A stretch of DNA of 34,498 nt from an uncultured Victivallales bacterium (GCA_944390735.1 CALXRL010000099.1:1-34498), one strand, 5' to 3'; counted from the first letter of the stretch, positions 16,767-25,234 are shown. Notes: a model not told the origin generated them from the sequence alone. A program made the numbers and translations.

Positions 16767-17516
16767 ATGGAAAAGGAAGAAGTGCAGAATCAGGAAGTTG
16801 TGAACGAGCCTGTCGTTCAGCCCGTGAATCCGGAGAAGGCGGAACCTGCCGTGGAGGAAATCGGACCGATTGCCGCGGAGATCGAACCGTCTGCCGTCAA
16901 ACCCGAACCGGCCGCCGCGGAACCCGAACGAAAACCCAGACCGCAGGTGGAGGTGACCGATGAAATGGTCGAAAAATCCTCCAAGACGCTCTCCACCATG
17001 CTGGATTATCTCGGACTGGATGGAATTGTCAAGGCGGAGAAGCGCCCGTCGAAGATCAATCTGATTATCACCAGCAGCGATGCGGGCCGGATCATCGGAC
17101 GCAAGGGCCAGTCGCTGGAAAGCCTTCAGCTTCTTCTGAATCGCATGATGCAGAAAGGCGCCGAGGATTTTCCGAAAATCTATATTGACATTGACGGCTA
17201 CTCCTCCTCTTCCAAAACGGCGCCGTCCTCCGAGGGTCGTGCACCCCGTCGCGGCGGAGAGCGTCGTTCCAACGGGGGCCGCTCCGGTGGAAAACGTTCC
17301 TTTGACGAGGAGGACGGCAAGGATGACATCCTTCGTCAGCAGGCGGTGGATGCGGCCAAGGAGGTTCGCCGCTGGGGAGAGCCTGTGACGCTTCCGAAAA
17401 TGAATTCACATGATCGGCGAATCATCCACATCACGCTGGAGAACGAGAGCGACATTCACACGGAAAGTGTGGGCGAGGGAAGTCTGAAAAGCGTAGTCGT
17501 CTCGCTGAAGAAATAA
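16767..17516 (+). CDS. khpB: RNA-binding protein KhpB (Jag/EloR) with KH and R3H domains
   Basis: A 249-residue protein. Residues 1-60 are an acidic Pro/Glu/Ala low-complexity stretch in place of the usual Jag_N domain. A KH domain follows (about 63-150) with the GxxG loop as GRIIGRKGQS. Then come about 45 residues rich in Ser, Gly, Arg and Asp. The R3H domain is last (about 195-249: DAAKEVRRWGEPVTLPKMNSHDRRIIH...TESVGEG). KhpB proteins bind RNA and affect cell envelope growth. AGGAG lies nine bases before ATG 16767. The gene keeps its conserved place after yidC, 35 bases downstream. Confidence 0.93.
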   Translation: MEKEEVQNQEVVNEPVVQPVNPEKAEPAVEEIGPIAAEIEPSAVKPEPAAAEPERKPRPQVEVTDEMVEKSSKTLSTMLDYLGLDGIVKAEKRPSKINLIITSSDAGRIIGRKGQSLESLQLLLNRMMQKGAEDFPKIYIDIDGYSSSSKTAPSSEGRAPRRGGERRSNGGRSGGKRSFDEEDGKDDILRQQAVDAAKEVRRWGEPVTLPKMNSHDRRIIHITLENESDIHTESVGEGSLKSVVVSLKK

Positions 17517-17538
17517 GTGGACAGCCGGAGTCTCTGCA

Positions 17539-18765
17539 ATGAAGAGTCTGAAAGGAAAAGCCATTGTTTTTCTGGCGGACGGCATGGCCGATGAACCCAT
17601 TGCCGAACTGGGAGGAAGGACTCCGCTGGAGGCCGTTGACACTCCGTTTCTGGATTCCATCGCAAAGAATGGCGCGTCCGGAACGCTTCTGACGCTTCCG
17701 GAGGGCTTTCCGACCTCTTCCGATGCTGCGAACATGTCGGTGCTCGGCTATGATCTGGCGAGTTTTTATCCCGGAAGGGGACCGATTGAGGCGACCAGTC
17801 AGGAGATTCTGCTGGCGGCGGATGATGTTGCGTGGCGCTGCAATCTGGTCACGGTTCAGGACGGGATTCTGAAGGATTATTCGGCCGGACACATCCCGCG
17901 GGAGCGCGCCGAAGCGCTGATGAAGGCGCTTGCCGAACGCTTCAACAGCGGAAAAGTGACGTTCCACAGCGGGGTCAGCTATCGCAATCTGCTGATCCTT
18001 CACGGACCGGAATTTTCCGCCGAGGTCGACTATTTCAAACCGGATTCCTCGCAGGATCTTCCGGTTTCGGAGCTGCGGCTCAGAGCCTTGAAGCCGGAGG
18101 CGCAGCATACGGTGGATTTTGTGGAGCATCTGATGGCGGAGGCGGCGGAGTTCCTTTCCGCGCATCCGCTGAATCAGGGCTTGGAATCTCCCGCCAACTG
18201 GATCTGGCCCTGGAGTCCGGGGCGCAAGCCCTCCTTTCCCGGTTTTTCCGGCAAATACGACGGCCGCACCGCGGCGGTCATTACCGCGGTGGACGTCATT
18301 GCGGGAATTGCCAAATGCGCCGGGATGGATGTGATTCCGGTAAAGGGGGCGACCGGATATCTCGACACCAACTATGCGGGGAAGGCGGAGGCTGCCATCC
18401 GGGCCATCGAGGATCATGATTTTGTGTATGTTCATCTGGAGGCGATCGACGAATGTTCTCACGAAGGGAATCTGGCGCACAAGATGCAGGCCATTTCGGA
18501 TCTGGAGAACCGGATCGTCAAACCGGTGATGACCGCTCTGGCGGGGCGCGATGCAACCTTTGCGATTCTGCCGGATCATCCGGTTCCGCTTCGGCTGCGT
18601 GCGCATACCAGAACACCTGTTCCGGTGGCGATCTGCGGACCGCATATTCTGCCGGATTCCGTTCAGTCCTATTCGGAAAAGGAGGCTCCGAAGGGTGCGC
18701 TCGGTCTGATGCATGGGGAGGAGTTTGTCCGCAAGGTTCTGAACCTTGAAAAGAGCGGATGCTGA
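17539..18765 (+). CDS. apgM: Cofactor-independent phosphoglycerate mutase, ApgM type
   Basis: A 408-residue enzyme of the alkaline phosphatase superfamily that interconverts 3- and 2-phosphoglycerate in glycolysis. The opening KGKAIVFLADGMADEPI with its metal-binding Asp, then TPLEAVDTPFLDSIAKNG and FPTSSDAANMSVLGYD with the Ser nucleophile region, are typical of the ApgM branch. YVHLEAIDECSHEGN and ILPDHPVP hold further metal ligands. Length is normal. CGGAG precedes ATG 17539, only 22 bases after khpB, so it should be carried on the rpmH-yidC transcript. The mnmE gene often found here in other bacteria is missing. Confidence 0.92.
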   Translation: MKSLKGKAIVFLADGMADEPIAELGGRTPLEAVDTPFLDSIAKNGASGTLLTLPEGFPTSSDAANMSVLGYDLASFYPGRGPIEATSQEILLAADDVAWRCNLVTVQDGILKDYSAGHIPRERAEALMKALAERFNSGKVTFHSGVSYRNLLILHGPEFSAEVDYFKPDSSQDLPVSELRLRALKPEAQHTVDFVEHLMAEAAEFLSAHPLNQGLESPANWIWPWSPGRKPSFPGFSGKYDGRTAAVITAVDVIAGIAKCAGMDVIPVKGATGYLDTNYAGKAEAAIRAIEDHDFVYVHLEAIDECSHEGNLAHKMQAISDLENRIVKPVMTALAGRDATFAILPDHPVPLRLRAHTRTPVPVAICGPHILPDSVQSYSEKEAPKGALGLMHGEEFVRKVLNLEKSGC

Positions 18766-18806
18766 TCGCCGGGCCGGATGGAGAGAATGTCGCGCGTGAC
18801 CGAAAT

Positions 18807-18850
18807 GATCCCTGTGTTTCCTTCGGGAATTCCGCAGGGATCGCATTTTT
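18807..18850 (+). terminator. Intrinsic terminator after apgM
   Basis: Outer arms GATCCCTG (18807-18814) and CAGGGATC (18835-18842), an inner TTCC-TTCG-GGAA stem with a stable TTCG tetraloop, then GCATTTTT. It closes the rpmH-apgM operon. Confidence 0.85.
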
Positions 18851-18950
18851 CTGCGGGAAGCAGGGGAGGGACCTGTCGGAGAGAGAATTGCTTCCAGTCT
18901 GTTTTGTTTGGAAAAATGGAGGAAGAAAGCATTTTTTTCTGAAAAGCGGC

Positions 18951-18978
18951 TTGATTTTACGGGAAGTCCGGCTATATT
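18951..18978 (+). promoter_or_regulatory. Promoter of tRNA-Ala
   Basis: TTGATT (18951-18956), 16 bases, TATATT (18973-18978), 22 bases before the tRNA. Confidence 0.7.
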
Positions 18979-18999
18979 ACATTCTAATCCAATCAATAC

Positions 19000-19076
19000 G
19001 GGGCAGTAGCTCAGTTGGCTAGAGCGATACGTTCGCATCGTATAGGTCGAGGGTTCAACTCCCTTCTGCTCCACCA
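19000..19076 (+). tRNA. tRNA-Ala, anticodon CGC
   Basis: A 77-base cloverleaf. The acceptor stem GGGGCAG pairs with CTGCTCC through the G3:U70 wobble that marks alanine tRNAs. The D arm is GCTC/GAGC. The anticodon arm is ATACG-TTCGCAT-CGTAT with CGC at positions 34-36, which reads GCG. The T arm is GAGGG-TTCAACT-CCCTT, and the CCA end is encoded. It is a single-gene unit with its own promoter and terminator. Confidence 0.97.
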
Positions 19077-19090
19077 AATTTGTTTTTCAG

Positions 19091-19117
19091 TCCAATCCAG
19101 CGATTGGATTTTTTTTT
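19091..19117 (+). terminator. Intrinsic terminator of tRNA-Ala
   Basis: TCCAATC (19091-19097), loop CAGC, GATTGGA (19102-19108), then nine T. It is a textbook terminator 14 bases after the CCA end. Confidence 0.93.
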
Positions 19118-19408
19118 GTCGGTCGGAGCGTCTTCCGGTGAAGGAGTCTGCGCGGAGCGGATGGCCGCGAACCTACGGTTTTGTGTTTCCCGACCGTTTC
19201 GCATCGATTTCTTCTCCAGCCGGAGCGGGATTCCGCTTTCTCTCTTCTCCCGAGGATCCCATGAGGGAGGCGCGCTGTGCAGCGGATTTCTTTCCGCTTC
19301 ATCCGTCTGCTGCTGTTTTCCAGATTTTTCATTCCAAACGAGGGAGCGTTCCTCCGCGTCGCATGATTCTTTGACGTTCCGGCAGCGGAAAAATTCCGGC
19401 TCTTCTTC
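19118..19408. other. Spacer without a recognisable gene
   Basis: About 290 bases between the tRNA terminator and the mannosidase promoter. Short frames on both strands (such as 132 codons from 19080 plus) have no start context or familiar sequence, and they run through the terminator. I see nothing functional. Confidence 0.5.
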
Positions 19409-19436
19409 TTGTATTTTTCCTTTTTGGAAGTATAGG
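19409..19436 (+). promoter_or_regulatory. Probable promoter of the beta-mannosidase gene
   Basis: TTGTAT (19409-19414), 16 bases, TATAGG (19431-19436). The operator candidate follows directly. The -10 box is imperfect. Confidence 0.45.
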
Positions 19437-19438
19437 TA

Positions 19439-19474
19439 TTCTGAATCAAATATTTTGCGCAAAATAATTCAGAA
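19439..19474. promoter_or_regulatory. Palindromic operator candidate upstream of beta-mannosidase
   Basis: A perfect 16-base palindrome TATTTTGCGCAAAATA (19451-19466) is flanked by TTCTGAAT (19439-19446) and ATTCAGAA (19467-19474), whose axis is shifted by two bases. It lies between the -10 box and the ribosome site (AAGGAAA), 15 bases before ATG 19490. A central CG within A/T arms is common in LacI-type operators. No regulator gene is adjacent. Confidence 0.5.
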
Positions 19475-19489
19475 ATAAGGAAATCGCAA

Positions 19490-21757
19490 ATGAGGATTGC
19501 TTGGGAGAGAACATGGACTCTGGGTTGGAAGGATCCGTCGGATGGCTCCTGGAAAACGATTCCCGCACAGGTTCCCGGGAACGTGATCGGAGATCTGGTC
19601 CGGGCGGGGATTGTGCCGGATCCGTATGTCGGGACAAACTCCGCTCTTCTGCGGCCCTATGAGTTTGTGAACTGGGAATATCGCAGCACGTTTTCCGCTC
19701 CGGAACTGGCGGAGGGGGATCGCCTGGAACTGGTGTTCGACGGAATCGACACCGTGGCGGAGATTCTGGTGAACGGAATTTCTGCCGGACATGCCGCCAA
19801 CATGGTCATCTCCCACTCCTTTGATGTGACCGGTCTGGTGCGTCCGGGGGAGGAGAACGAGGTGACGGTTCGGATCCGAAGCTCGATCAATGAGGCAAGA
19901 AAATTCCATCGTCCGCCCGCCGCAGTGGCATCCGCTTACAACTTTGAAGGATTGTATCTCCGGCGTCCGATGCACACCTACGGCTGGGATATCGCGCCGC
20001 GGCTGGTGGGGGCCGGACTCTGGCGGGATGTCTCCCTGGAGGTTCTTGGAATGGAACGATGGACGTCGCTCTATCTGTTTACCGCAAAGGTGTCGCCGGA
20101 GAGGGCGGAACTGGTGCTGGACTGGTCGTTCGAAAGTCCGGCAGAGACCCTGGAGAATCTGGAGGCGCACCTCACGATGCGCTGCGGCAGCTCGGTGCTG
20201 GAGCGGCGTTTCCCTCTCCGGTTTGTGACAGGGGTGCTGGAATTCGAATTTCCGCATCCGCGCCTCTGGAATCCGCTGGGATGCGGAGAGCAGAATCTGT
20301 ACGCAGTGGAGCTGGAACTCCTTCATCACGGGAAAACGGTGGATGTGCGCACCTGGGAGACGGGAATCCGCACCGTTCATCTGGAACGCTCCGAAACGCT
20401 GGAGGACGGAACCGGAAGGTTTGAGTTCCTTGTCAACAACCGGCGGATTTTCATCAAGGGTTCGAACTGGGTCCCCTCCGATGCGCTTCACGGGGAGAAT
20501 CCGGAGCGGACGGAAAAGGCCCTGGAACTCTTTCGGGATCTGGGATGCAACATGGTCCGCTGCTGGGGCGGAAATCTGTACGAGGACGATCATTTCTTTT
20601 CGCTCTGCGACCGTTTCGGACTCCTGGTCTGGCAGGATTTCATGTTCGCCTGCGAGGTGCCTCCGCACGATGCGGCGTTCTGTGAAACGGTCCGGCAGGA
20701 GGCGGAGGCCGTTGTCACGCGTCTGCGGAACCATCCTTCGCTGGCTCTCTGGTGCGGCGACAACGAATGCGATGAGCTCTTTTTCTATCAGAACTCGACC
20801 GGTCGTCTCTCCCCCTCCTTCAACCGGATATCCCGGGAGATTCTTCCGGATGCGGTCGGGACATACGATCCGGCGCGGGACTATCTTCCGAGTTCTCCGT
20901 ATCTCTCTGATTCGCTCTGGCGCGCGCATTGCCGGTACGGATCTCCGGAACAGCATCTCTGGGGTCCGCGCGACAACTGGAAAAGCTCCTTCTACAAGGA
21001 CAACACCGCCGTTTTCGCCAGCGAGATCGGCTATCACGGCATGCCGAATCTGGAGAGCATCCGGAAATTCATTCCGGAAGCCTCCCTGAACGGGCGCGTC
21101 GGCAATCCCGACTGGCTCTGTCATGCCGCTCAGCCGTTCAACGATCCGAAGGGTCCCTATGCCTATCGGATCCGTCTGATGGAGGAGCAGGTCGCCGGCT
21201 GTTTCGGAAGGGTTCCGGAGGATCTGGAGACATTCATCGCCTGTTCTCAGATTGTCCAGGCGGAGGCGCTCAAATTCTTCATCGAAAACTTCCGGATGCG
21301 GAAATGGCGGAAAACCGGTCTGATCTGGTGGAACGTCCTCGACTGCTGGCCCCAGTTCTCCGACGCGGTGGTCGATTATTATTTCAGCAGAAAGCTGGCG
21401 TACTGGTACATCCGGACGGCGCAGCGGCCGCTGTCTCTGATGTTCGGGGAACCGGATGCGTGGTGCATCCGCCTCTACGCGGTGAATGACCTTGCCTCTC
21501 CGCAGGCGGGGGATTACAGGGTCAGCGACATTCTGACCGGGGAGGAGCTCTGCCGCGGATCGTTTGAAATCGCTCCGGACGCTGCCGAAGAGCTCACATC
21601 CCTCCGCATCTGCCAGAGCTGCCGCCGGATGCTGCTGATCGAATGGTCCGTGGATGGACACCTCTCTTTCAACCACTATTATCAGGGACCGGTTCCGTAC
21701 GATTTCGAACAGTATTCCGCGGGTCTGGCCATCCTCCGGCGGAAGCTGGAGTTCTGA
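19490..21757 (+). CDS. Beta-mannosidase-like glycoside hydrolase, family GH2
   Basis: A 755-residue enzyme with no signal peptide, so cytoplasmic. It has the GH2 order: a jelly-roll domain (about 1-165: WKTIPAQVPGNV, FDGIDTVAEILVNG), an Ig-like domain, and a TIM barrel from about 310 (KGSNWVPSDAL, NMVRCWGGNLYE, GLLVWQDFMFAC). WCGDNEC places the acid/base at Glu426, and FASEIGYHG places the nucleophile at Glu512. These fit exo-beta-mannosidases, which trim mannose from manno-oligosaccharides or N-glycan cores. It is somewhat shorter than many relatives (often about 850). The gene stands alone between a palindromic operator candidate and a terminator. Its substrate could be another beta-linked sugar. 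Confidence 0.88.
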   Translation: MRIAWERTWTLGWKDPSDGSWKTIPAQVPGNVIGDLVRAGIVPDPYVGTNSALLRPYEFVNWEYRSTFSAPELAEGDRLELVFDGIDTVAEILVNGISAGHAANMVISHSFDVTGLVRPGEENEVTVRIRSSINEARKFHRPPAAVASAYNFEGLYLRRPMHTYGWDIAPRLVGAGLWRDVSLEVLGMERWTSLYLFTAKVSPERAELVLDWSFESPAETLENLEAHLTMRCGSSVLERRFPLRFVTGVLEFEFPHPRLWNPLGCGEQNLYAVELELLHHGKTVDVRTWETGIRTVHLERSETLEDGTGRFEFLVNNRRIFIKGSNWVPSDALHGENPERTEKALELFRDLGCNMVRCWGGNLYEDDHFFSLCDRFGLLVWQDFMFACEVPPHDAAFCETVRQEAEAVVTRLRNHPSLALWCGDNECDELFFYQNSTGRLSPSFNRISREILPDAVGTYDPARDYLPSSPYLSDSLWRAHCRYGSPEQHLWGPRDNWKSSFYKDNTAVFASEIGYHGMPNLESIRKFIPEASLNGRVGNPDWLCHAAQPFNDPKGPYAYRIRLMEEQVAGCFGRVPEDLETFIACSQIVQAEALKFFIENFRMRKWRKTGLIWWNVLDCWPQFSDAVVDYYFSRKLAYWYIRTAQRPLSLMFGEPDAWCIRLYAVNDLASPQAGDYRVSDILTGEELCRGSFEIAPDAAEELTSLRICQSCRRMLLIEWSVDGHLSFNHYYQGPVPYDFEQYSAGLAILRRKLEF

Positions 21758-21768
21758 TGCTTCGGAAG

Positions 21769-21830
21769 CGGCCGGGAAGCGGGGGAGGGGACGCACGGGC
21801 TCTCTCGCACTTTTCCTTCCCGGCCGTTTT
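21769..21830 (+). terminator. Terminator after beta-mannosidase, overlapping the purD promoter
   Basis: Eleven-base perfect arms CGGCCGGGAAG (21769-21779) and CTTCCCGGCCG (21816-21826) are followed by TTTT (21827-21830). The last two T are also the first bases of the purD -35 box. The loop is long (36 bases). Confidence 0.6.
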
Positions 21831-21856
21831 GAAAAGAGTCGATTCCGTGATATATT
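21829..21856 (+). promoter_or_regulatory. purD promoter
   Basis: TTGAAA (21829-21834), 16 bases, TATATT (21851-21856), 42 bases before ATG 21899. Confidence 0.75.
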
Positions 21857-21898
21857 AATCCGTTTTCACAGACACAACACATCGAAAGGAACGTTCGA

Positions 21899-23170
21899 AT
21901 GGATATTCTTCTGATCGGAAGCGGCGGCCGCGAACACGCCATCTGCTATGGACTGCGGAAAAGCAAACTGGTCGACAACATTTACTGCGCGCCCGGAAAT
22001 CCGGGAATGGCGGAGATCGCGGAATGCGTCTCGATTCCTTCCGACAATGATTCCATTGCGAATTTTGCGGTCGAGAAGAAGGTGGATCTTGTGGTGATCG
22101 GTCCGGAGGCGCCGCTCTGCCAGGGCGTTGCGGATGCGGTCCGGGCGAAGGGGATTCCGGTGTTCGGCCCCTCCGGAGCGGCCGCCCGGCTTGAGGGAAG
22201 CAAGGATTTCTCCAAGTCGTTCATGGTGAAATACGGCATTCCGACCGCGGCGTATGCGACGTTCACTGCGAAAGACGCCGCCATGGACTACATCCGCAGG
22301 GAATATGCCGCGGGACGCGGCGTCGTGGTCAAGGCCGACGGACTCGCGGCGGGGAAAGGGGTGATTGTCGCTTCGAACGAGGCCGAGGCTCTCGCCGGAG
22401 TCGAAGAGTGTTTTGCCGGCGCGTTCGGAGCCGCCGGCTCCCGCGTTGTCATTGAAGAGCTGCTGGAGGGAGAGGAGGCTTCGATTCTTGCTCTGACCGA
22501 CGGTCGCACCATCCTTCCTCTGGTCAGCTCGCAGGATCACAAACGTCAGCTGGATGGCGACAAGGGACCGAATACCGGCGGAATGGGAGCATATTCCCCC
22601 GCTCCGGTCGTGACCGGAGAGCTGCTTGCCGTGATTCAGAAAGAGGTGCTGGACAACTTCCTCCGCGGCATTCAGGAGGAAAAACTCGACTATCGCGGCA
22701 TCATTTACGCGGGAATCATGGTGACGAAGGAGGGACCGAAGGTCCTGGAATTCAACGTCCGGTTCGGCGATCCCGAGACGCAGGCGGTTCTGACTCGCTT
22801 CGACGGCGATCTTGCCGATACGCTTCTGAAAACCGCGAATTGCGAACTCGACAAGGCGCAGCTGATCTGGTCGCCGGAACCGGCGGTCTGCGTCGTTCTC
22901 GCTTCCGGCGGTTATCCCGGCGCGATCCGGAAGGGGTTCGAAATTCACGGGATCCGGGAGGCCGAGGCGGACGGCGCCATCGTTTATCATGCCGGAACCG
23001 CACTCCGGGACGGCAGATTGGTCAATGCCGGCGGCCGTGTGCTCGGAGTCACCGCCCGCGGGAAAACTCTGGAGGAAGCCGTCCGGAAAGCGTATGACGC
23101 CGTCGGAAAAATCCACTGGGAAGGAATGCAGTACCGCAAAGACATCGCGCATCGCGCGTTCCATCGGTAA
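21899..23170 (+). CDS. purD: Phosphoribosylamine-glycine ligase
   Basis: A 423-residue ATP-grasp enzyme that joins glycine to 5-phosphoribosylamine in purine synthesis. It shows MDILLIGSGGREHAI at the start, APGNPGMAEIAE, VVIGPEAPLCQGVADA, the ATP-grasp lid VVKADGLAAGKGV, and KGPNTGGMGAYSP. The metal-site segment VLEFNVRFGDPETQAVL is complete. The length is normal, and AAAGGA precedes ATG 21899. No other purine genes are near; instead a glycosyltransferase starts five bases after the stop, so the two share a transcript. Confidence 0.96.
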   Translation: MDILLIGSGGREHAICYGLRKSKLVDNIYCAPGNPGMAEIAECVSIPSDNDSIANFAVEKKVDLVVIGPEAPLCQGVADAVRAKGIPVFGPSGAAARLEGSKDFSKSFMVKYGIPTAAYATFTAKDAAMDYIRREYAAGRGVVVKADGLAAGKGVIVASNEAEALAGVEECFAGAFGAAGSRVVIEELLEGEEASILALTDGRTILPLVSSQDHKRQLDGDKGPNTGGMGAYSPAPVVTGELLAVIQKEVLDNFLRGIQEEKLDYRGIIYAGIMVTKEGPKVLEFNVRFGDPETQAVLTRFDGDLADTLLKTANCELDKAQLIWSPEPAVCVVLASGGYPGAIRKGFEIHGIREAEADGAIVYHAGTALRDGRLVNAGGRVLGVTARGKTLEEAVRKAYDAVGKIHWEGMQYRKDIAHRAFHR

Positions 23171-23175
23171 CGCCC

Positions 23176-24336
23176 ATGAAAATCTGTCATGTCATTACCC
23201 GGATGATCGTGGGCGGAGCGCAGGAAAATACGCTGCTTTCCGCCCGCGGCGCCGTGGAGGCGGGTCACGATGTGACTCTGGTGACCGGTCCCTCGCCCGG
23301 ACCGGAGGGCGAACTGCTGAAAAAAGTCTCGTGTCCGGGACTGAAGATTGTGGAGTGTCCGTGGCTGGTTCGCGAAATTTCTCCTCTGCGGGACCTCCGT
23401 GCGTACCGTTTTCTGAAGAATCTCTTCCGGAAAGAGCGTTACGACGTGGTTCATACGCACAGTTCCAAGGCGGGTGTGATCGGCCGTTTCGCCGGAAAGG
23501 CTGCGCATGTGCCCCTGGTGGTTCATACCATTCACGGCCTCGCGTTTCACCGCTATGAGAAACCCTGGAAAAACGCCGTTTACATCCGGAGTGAGCGGGC
23601 GGCCGCGCGCTGCGGAAAACGCATTTATGCGGTGGCGCAGGCGATGATCGACCAGTCGCTTGCCGCCGGAATCGGGTCTCCGGAGATGTATAAGGTTGTG
23701 TACAGCGGAATGGAGCTGGAGCCGTTTCTGACTTCGCGTCCGGATTCGGAACTGCGCCGGAAGCTCGGCATTCCCGAACAGGCGTTTGTCTTTGCGACAC
23801 TGGCCCGGCTTTTCCCGTTGAAAGGGTATGAGGATTTTCTTCCGCTGGCCATGAAGCTGGCCGGGGAACTGCCCGGGGTGCATTATCTGATAATCGGCGA
23901 CGGGATCCTGATGGAGGAGATCAAACGCAGAATTGCGGATGCGAATCTGACGGACCGCTTCTCGTTTGCCGGACTGGTGCCGCCGGGAGAGGTTTTCCGC
24001 TATCTGGCGCTTTCCGATGTGCTGGTGCATTTTTCTCTGCGGGAGGGTTTGCCGCGCGCGGCGGTGCAGTCGCTGGCGTCGGGGCATCCGGTGATTGCTT
24101 ATGTTCTGGATGGGACTCCCGAGGTGGTTCTGCCGGGGAAGACCGGCTGGCTGCTTCCGCCATCCGACCATGCCGCGGCGGAAGAGGCCATGCGGGAGGC
24201 CGTCGCGCATCCCGAGCGGACGAAGGAGCTGGGAAGGGAAGGCCGCAGACTGGTCGCCTCCCGTTTCGGCTGGAAAACCATGTCGGATGCTCTGCTGAAG
24301 GATTACGCACAATGGCTCCCGGCGGAAAAACACTGA
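23176..24336 (+). CDS. GT4-family glycosyltransferase
   Basis: A 386-residue retaining glycosyltransferase with the GT-B fold. The N-terminal half begins MKICHVITRMIVGGAQENTL, with its glycine loop, followed by YDVVHTHSSKAGVIGR and VHTIHGLAFH. The C-terminal half has ATLARLFPLKGYEDFL and LIIGDG, then FSLREGLPRAAVQSLASGHPVIAY. In this last motif the usual E-x7-E pair appears as Glu and Gln, a variant I believe occurs in related enzymes. It probably builds a surface or envelope glycan using a sugar nucleotide; donor and acceptor are unknown. It lies five bases after purD and overlaps larE by 25 bases. Confidence 0.88.
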   Translation: MKICHVITRMIVGGAQENTLLSARGAVEAGHDVTLVTGPSPGPEGELLKKVSCPGLKIVECPWLVREISPLRDLRAYRFLKNLFRKERYDVVHTHSSKAGVIGRFAGKAAHVPLVVHTIHGLAFHRYEKPWKNAVYIRSERAAARCGKRIYAVAQAMIDQSLAAGIGSPEMYKVVYSGMELEPFLTSRPDSELRRKLGIPEQAFVFATLARLFPLKGYEDFLPLAMKLAGELPGVHYLIIGDGILMEEIKRRIADANLTDRFSFAGLVPPGEVFRYLALSDVLVHFSLREGLPRAAVQSLASGHPVIAYVLDGTPEVVLPGKTGWLLPPSDHAAAEEAMREAVAHPERTKELGREGRRLVASRFGWKTMSDALLKDYAQWLPAEKH

Positions 24337-25133
24337 CTCCGCTGCCGGAGGAGAAGGCGCTTTCGGCATATCTGAAGCGTCTGGGACACGTGGCCATCGC
24401 GTTCTCCGGCGGATGCGACAGTACGCTGCTGACGGCCTTCGCAATTCGTGAACTCGGAGCGGAACATGTTCTGCCGGTTCATGTTTCCATCCCGATGACG
24501 ATCGAACAGGAGACCAGAGAGGCGCTCCGCTTTGCCGAACACCTCGGCGCGCGCTGTCTGAATCTGAAACTGGATGTGCTGCAACTGCCGGAGATCGTGC
24601 GCAACGACAAGTGGCGCTGCTACCACTGCAAAAAATATCTTTTCACGGAGATTCTGCGCGCGGCGGCGGAAAACGGATTCCGGACTCTGCTGGACGGGGC
24701 CAATGTGGATGATTCCGGCGACTGGCGTCCCGGAGCGCGGGCGGCGGATGAGCTCGGGGTTCTGCATCCTTTTGTGGAGTGCGGATTCGGCAAGCGCCGG
24801 ATTCGTCTGGTGTCGCGCAGAATGGGACTTGCGAGCTGGACGATGCCGGCGGCGGCGTGTCTTGCGTCGCGCATTCCCACGGGGATCCCCTTGACAAGGG
24901 AGATGCTTCACCGGTGCGGAGAGGCGGAGAGCATTCTGGCCCGACTCGGATTCTCCGGCTGCCGGGTCCGATGTCTGGAAGGAAATTGCGCGTCGCTGGA
25001 ATTCCGCGGTCCCGCATTGTCCCGCGCGTTCCGCCTCCGGAAAACCATTGAGGAATCGCTTGCCCCCTGCGGATTTTCCGCGATTCTGCTGGATCCGGCG
25101 GGATACCGCAGAGGGTCCATGAACAAACTCTGA
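24312..25133 (+). CDS. larE: LarE-like ATP-dependent sulfur transferase (PP-loop family)
   Basis: A 273-residue protein of the PP-loop ATPase group. FSGGCDSTLL (residues 31-40) is the ATP-binding loop. RCYHCKK gives Cys103 and Cys106, and AACLASRIPTG gives Cys183. LarE converts carboxylated nicotinate dinucleotide to the thioacid used in the nickel-pincer cofactor of lactate racemase. Versions with three Cys, as here, have been described as iron-sulfur dependent; versions with one Cys sacrifice it. larA, larB and larC are not in this window, so the final partner is unknown. ATG 24312 follows GAAGGA and lies inside the end of the glycosyltransferase gene. Confidence 0.83.
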   Translation: MAPGGKTLTPLPEEKALSAYLKRLGHVAIAFSGGCDSTLLTAFAIRELGAEHVLPVHVSIPMTIEQETREALRFAEHLGARCLNLKLDVLQLPEIVRNDKWRCYHCKKYLFTEILRAAAENGFRTLLDGANVDDSGDWRPGARAADELGVLHPFVECGFGKRRIRLVSRRMGLASWTMPAAACLASRIPTGIPLTREMLHRCGEAESILARLGFSGCRVRCLEGNCASLEFRGPALSRAFRLRKTIEESLAPCGFSAILLDPAGYRRGSMNKL

Positions 25134-25152
25134 CGGAGACGTCCGCCTCCAT

Positions 25153-25180
25153 TTGAAAAATCCCGAACTCCGAGTATAGT
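25153..25180 (+). promoter_or_regulatory. Promoter of the CorC-like gene
   Basis: TTGAAA (25153-25158), 16 bases, TATAGT (25175-25180). It is nearly the same as the rpmH promoter, including the A run after the -35 box and GAG before the -10 box. Confidence 0.75.
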
Positions 25181-25234
25181 ATTCAGAAAAGCGGGGGCGC
25201 GGGAGCGTCCCGAAACGCGGAAACGAGGTGACTT

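Noticed and set aside
19080..19478. 132-codon plus-strand frame between the tRNA gene and the mannosidase gene
   Set aside because: It begins inside the tRNA terminator region, has no ribosome site, and its product is Ser/Phe/Arg-rich with no recognisable feature.
19469..21796. 775-codon minus-strand frame opposite the beta-mannosidase gene
   Set aside because: It is the exact antisense of a well-supported GH2 gene, has an Arg/Pro/His-rich product without any family motif, and has no promoter or ribosome site.
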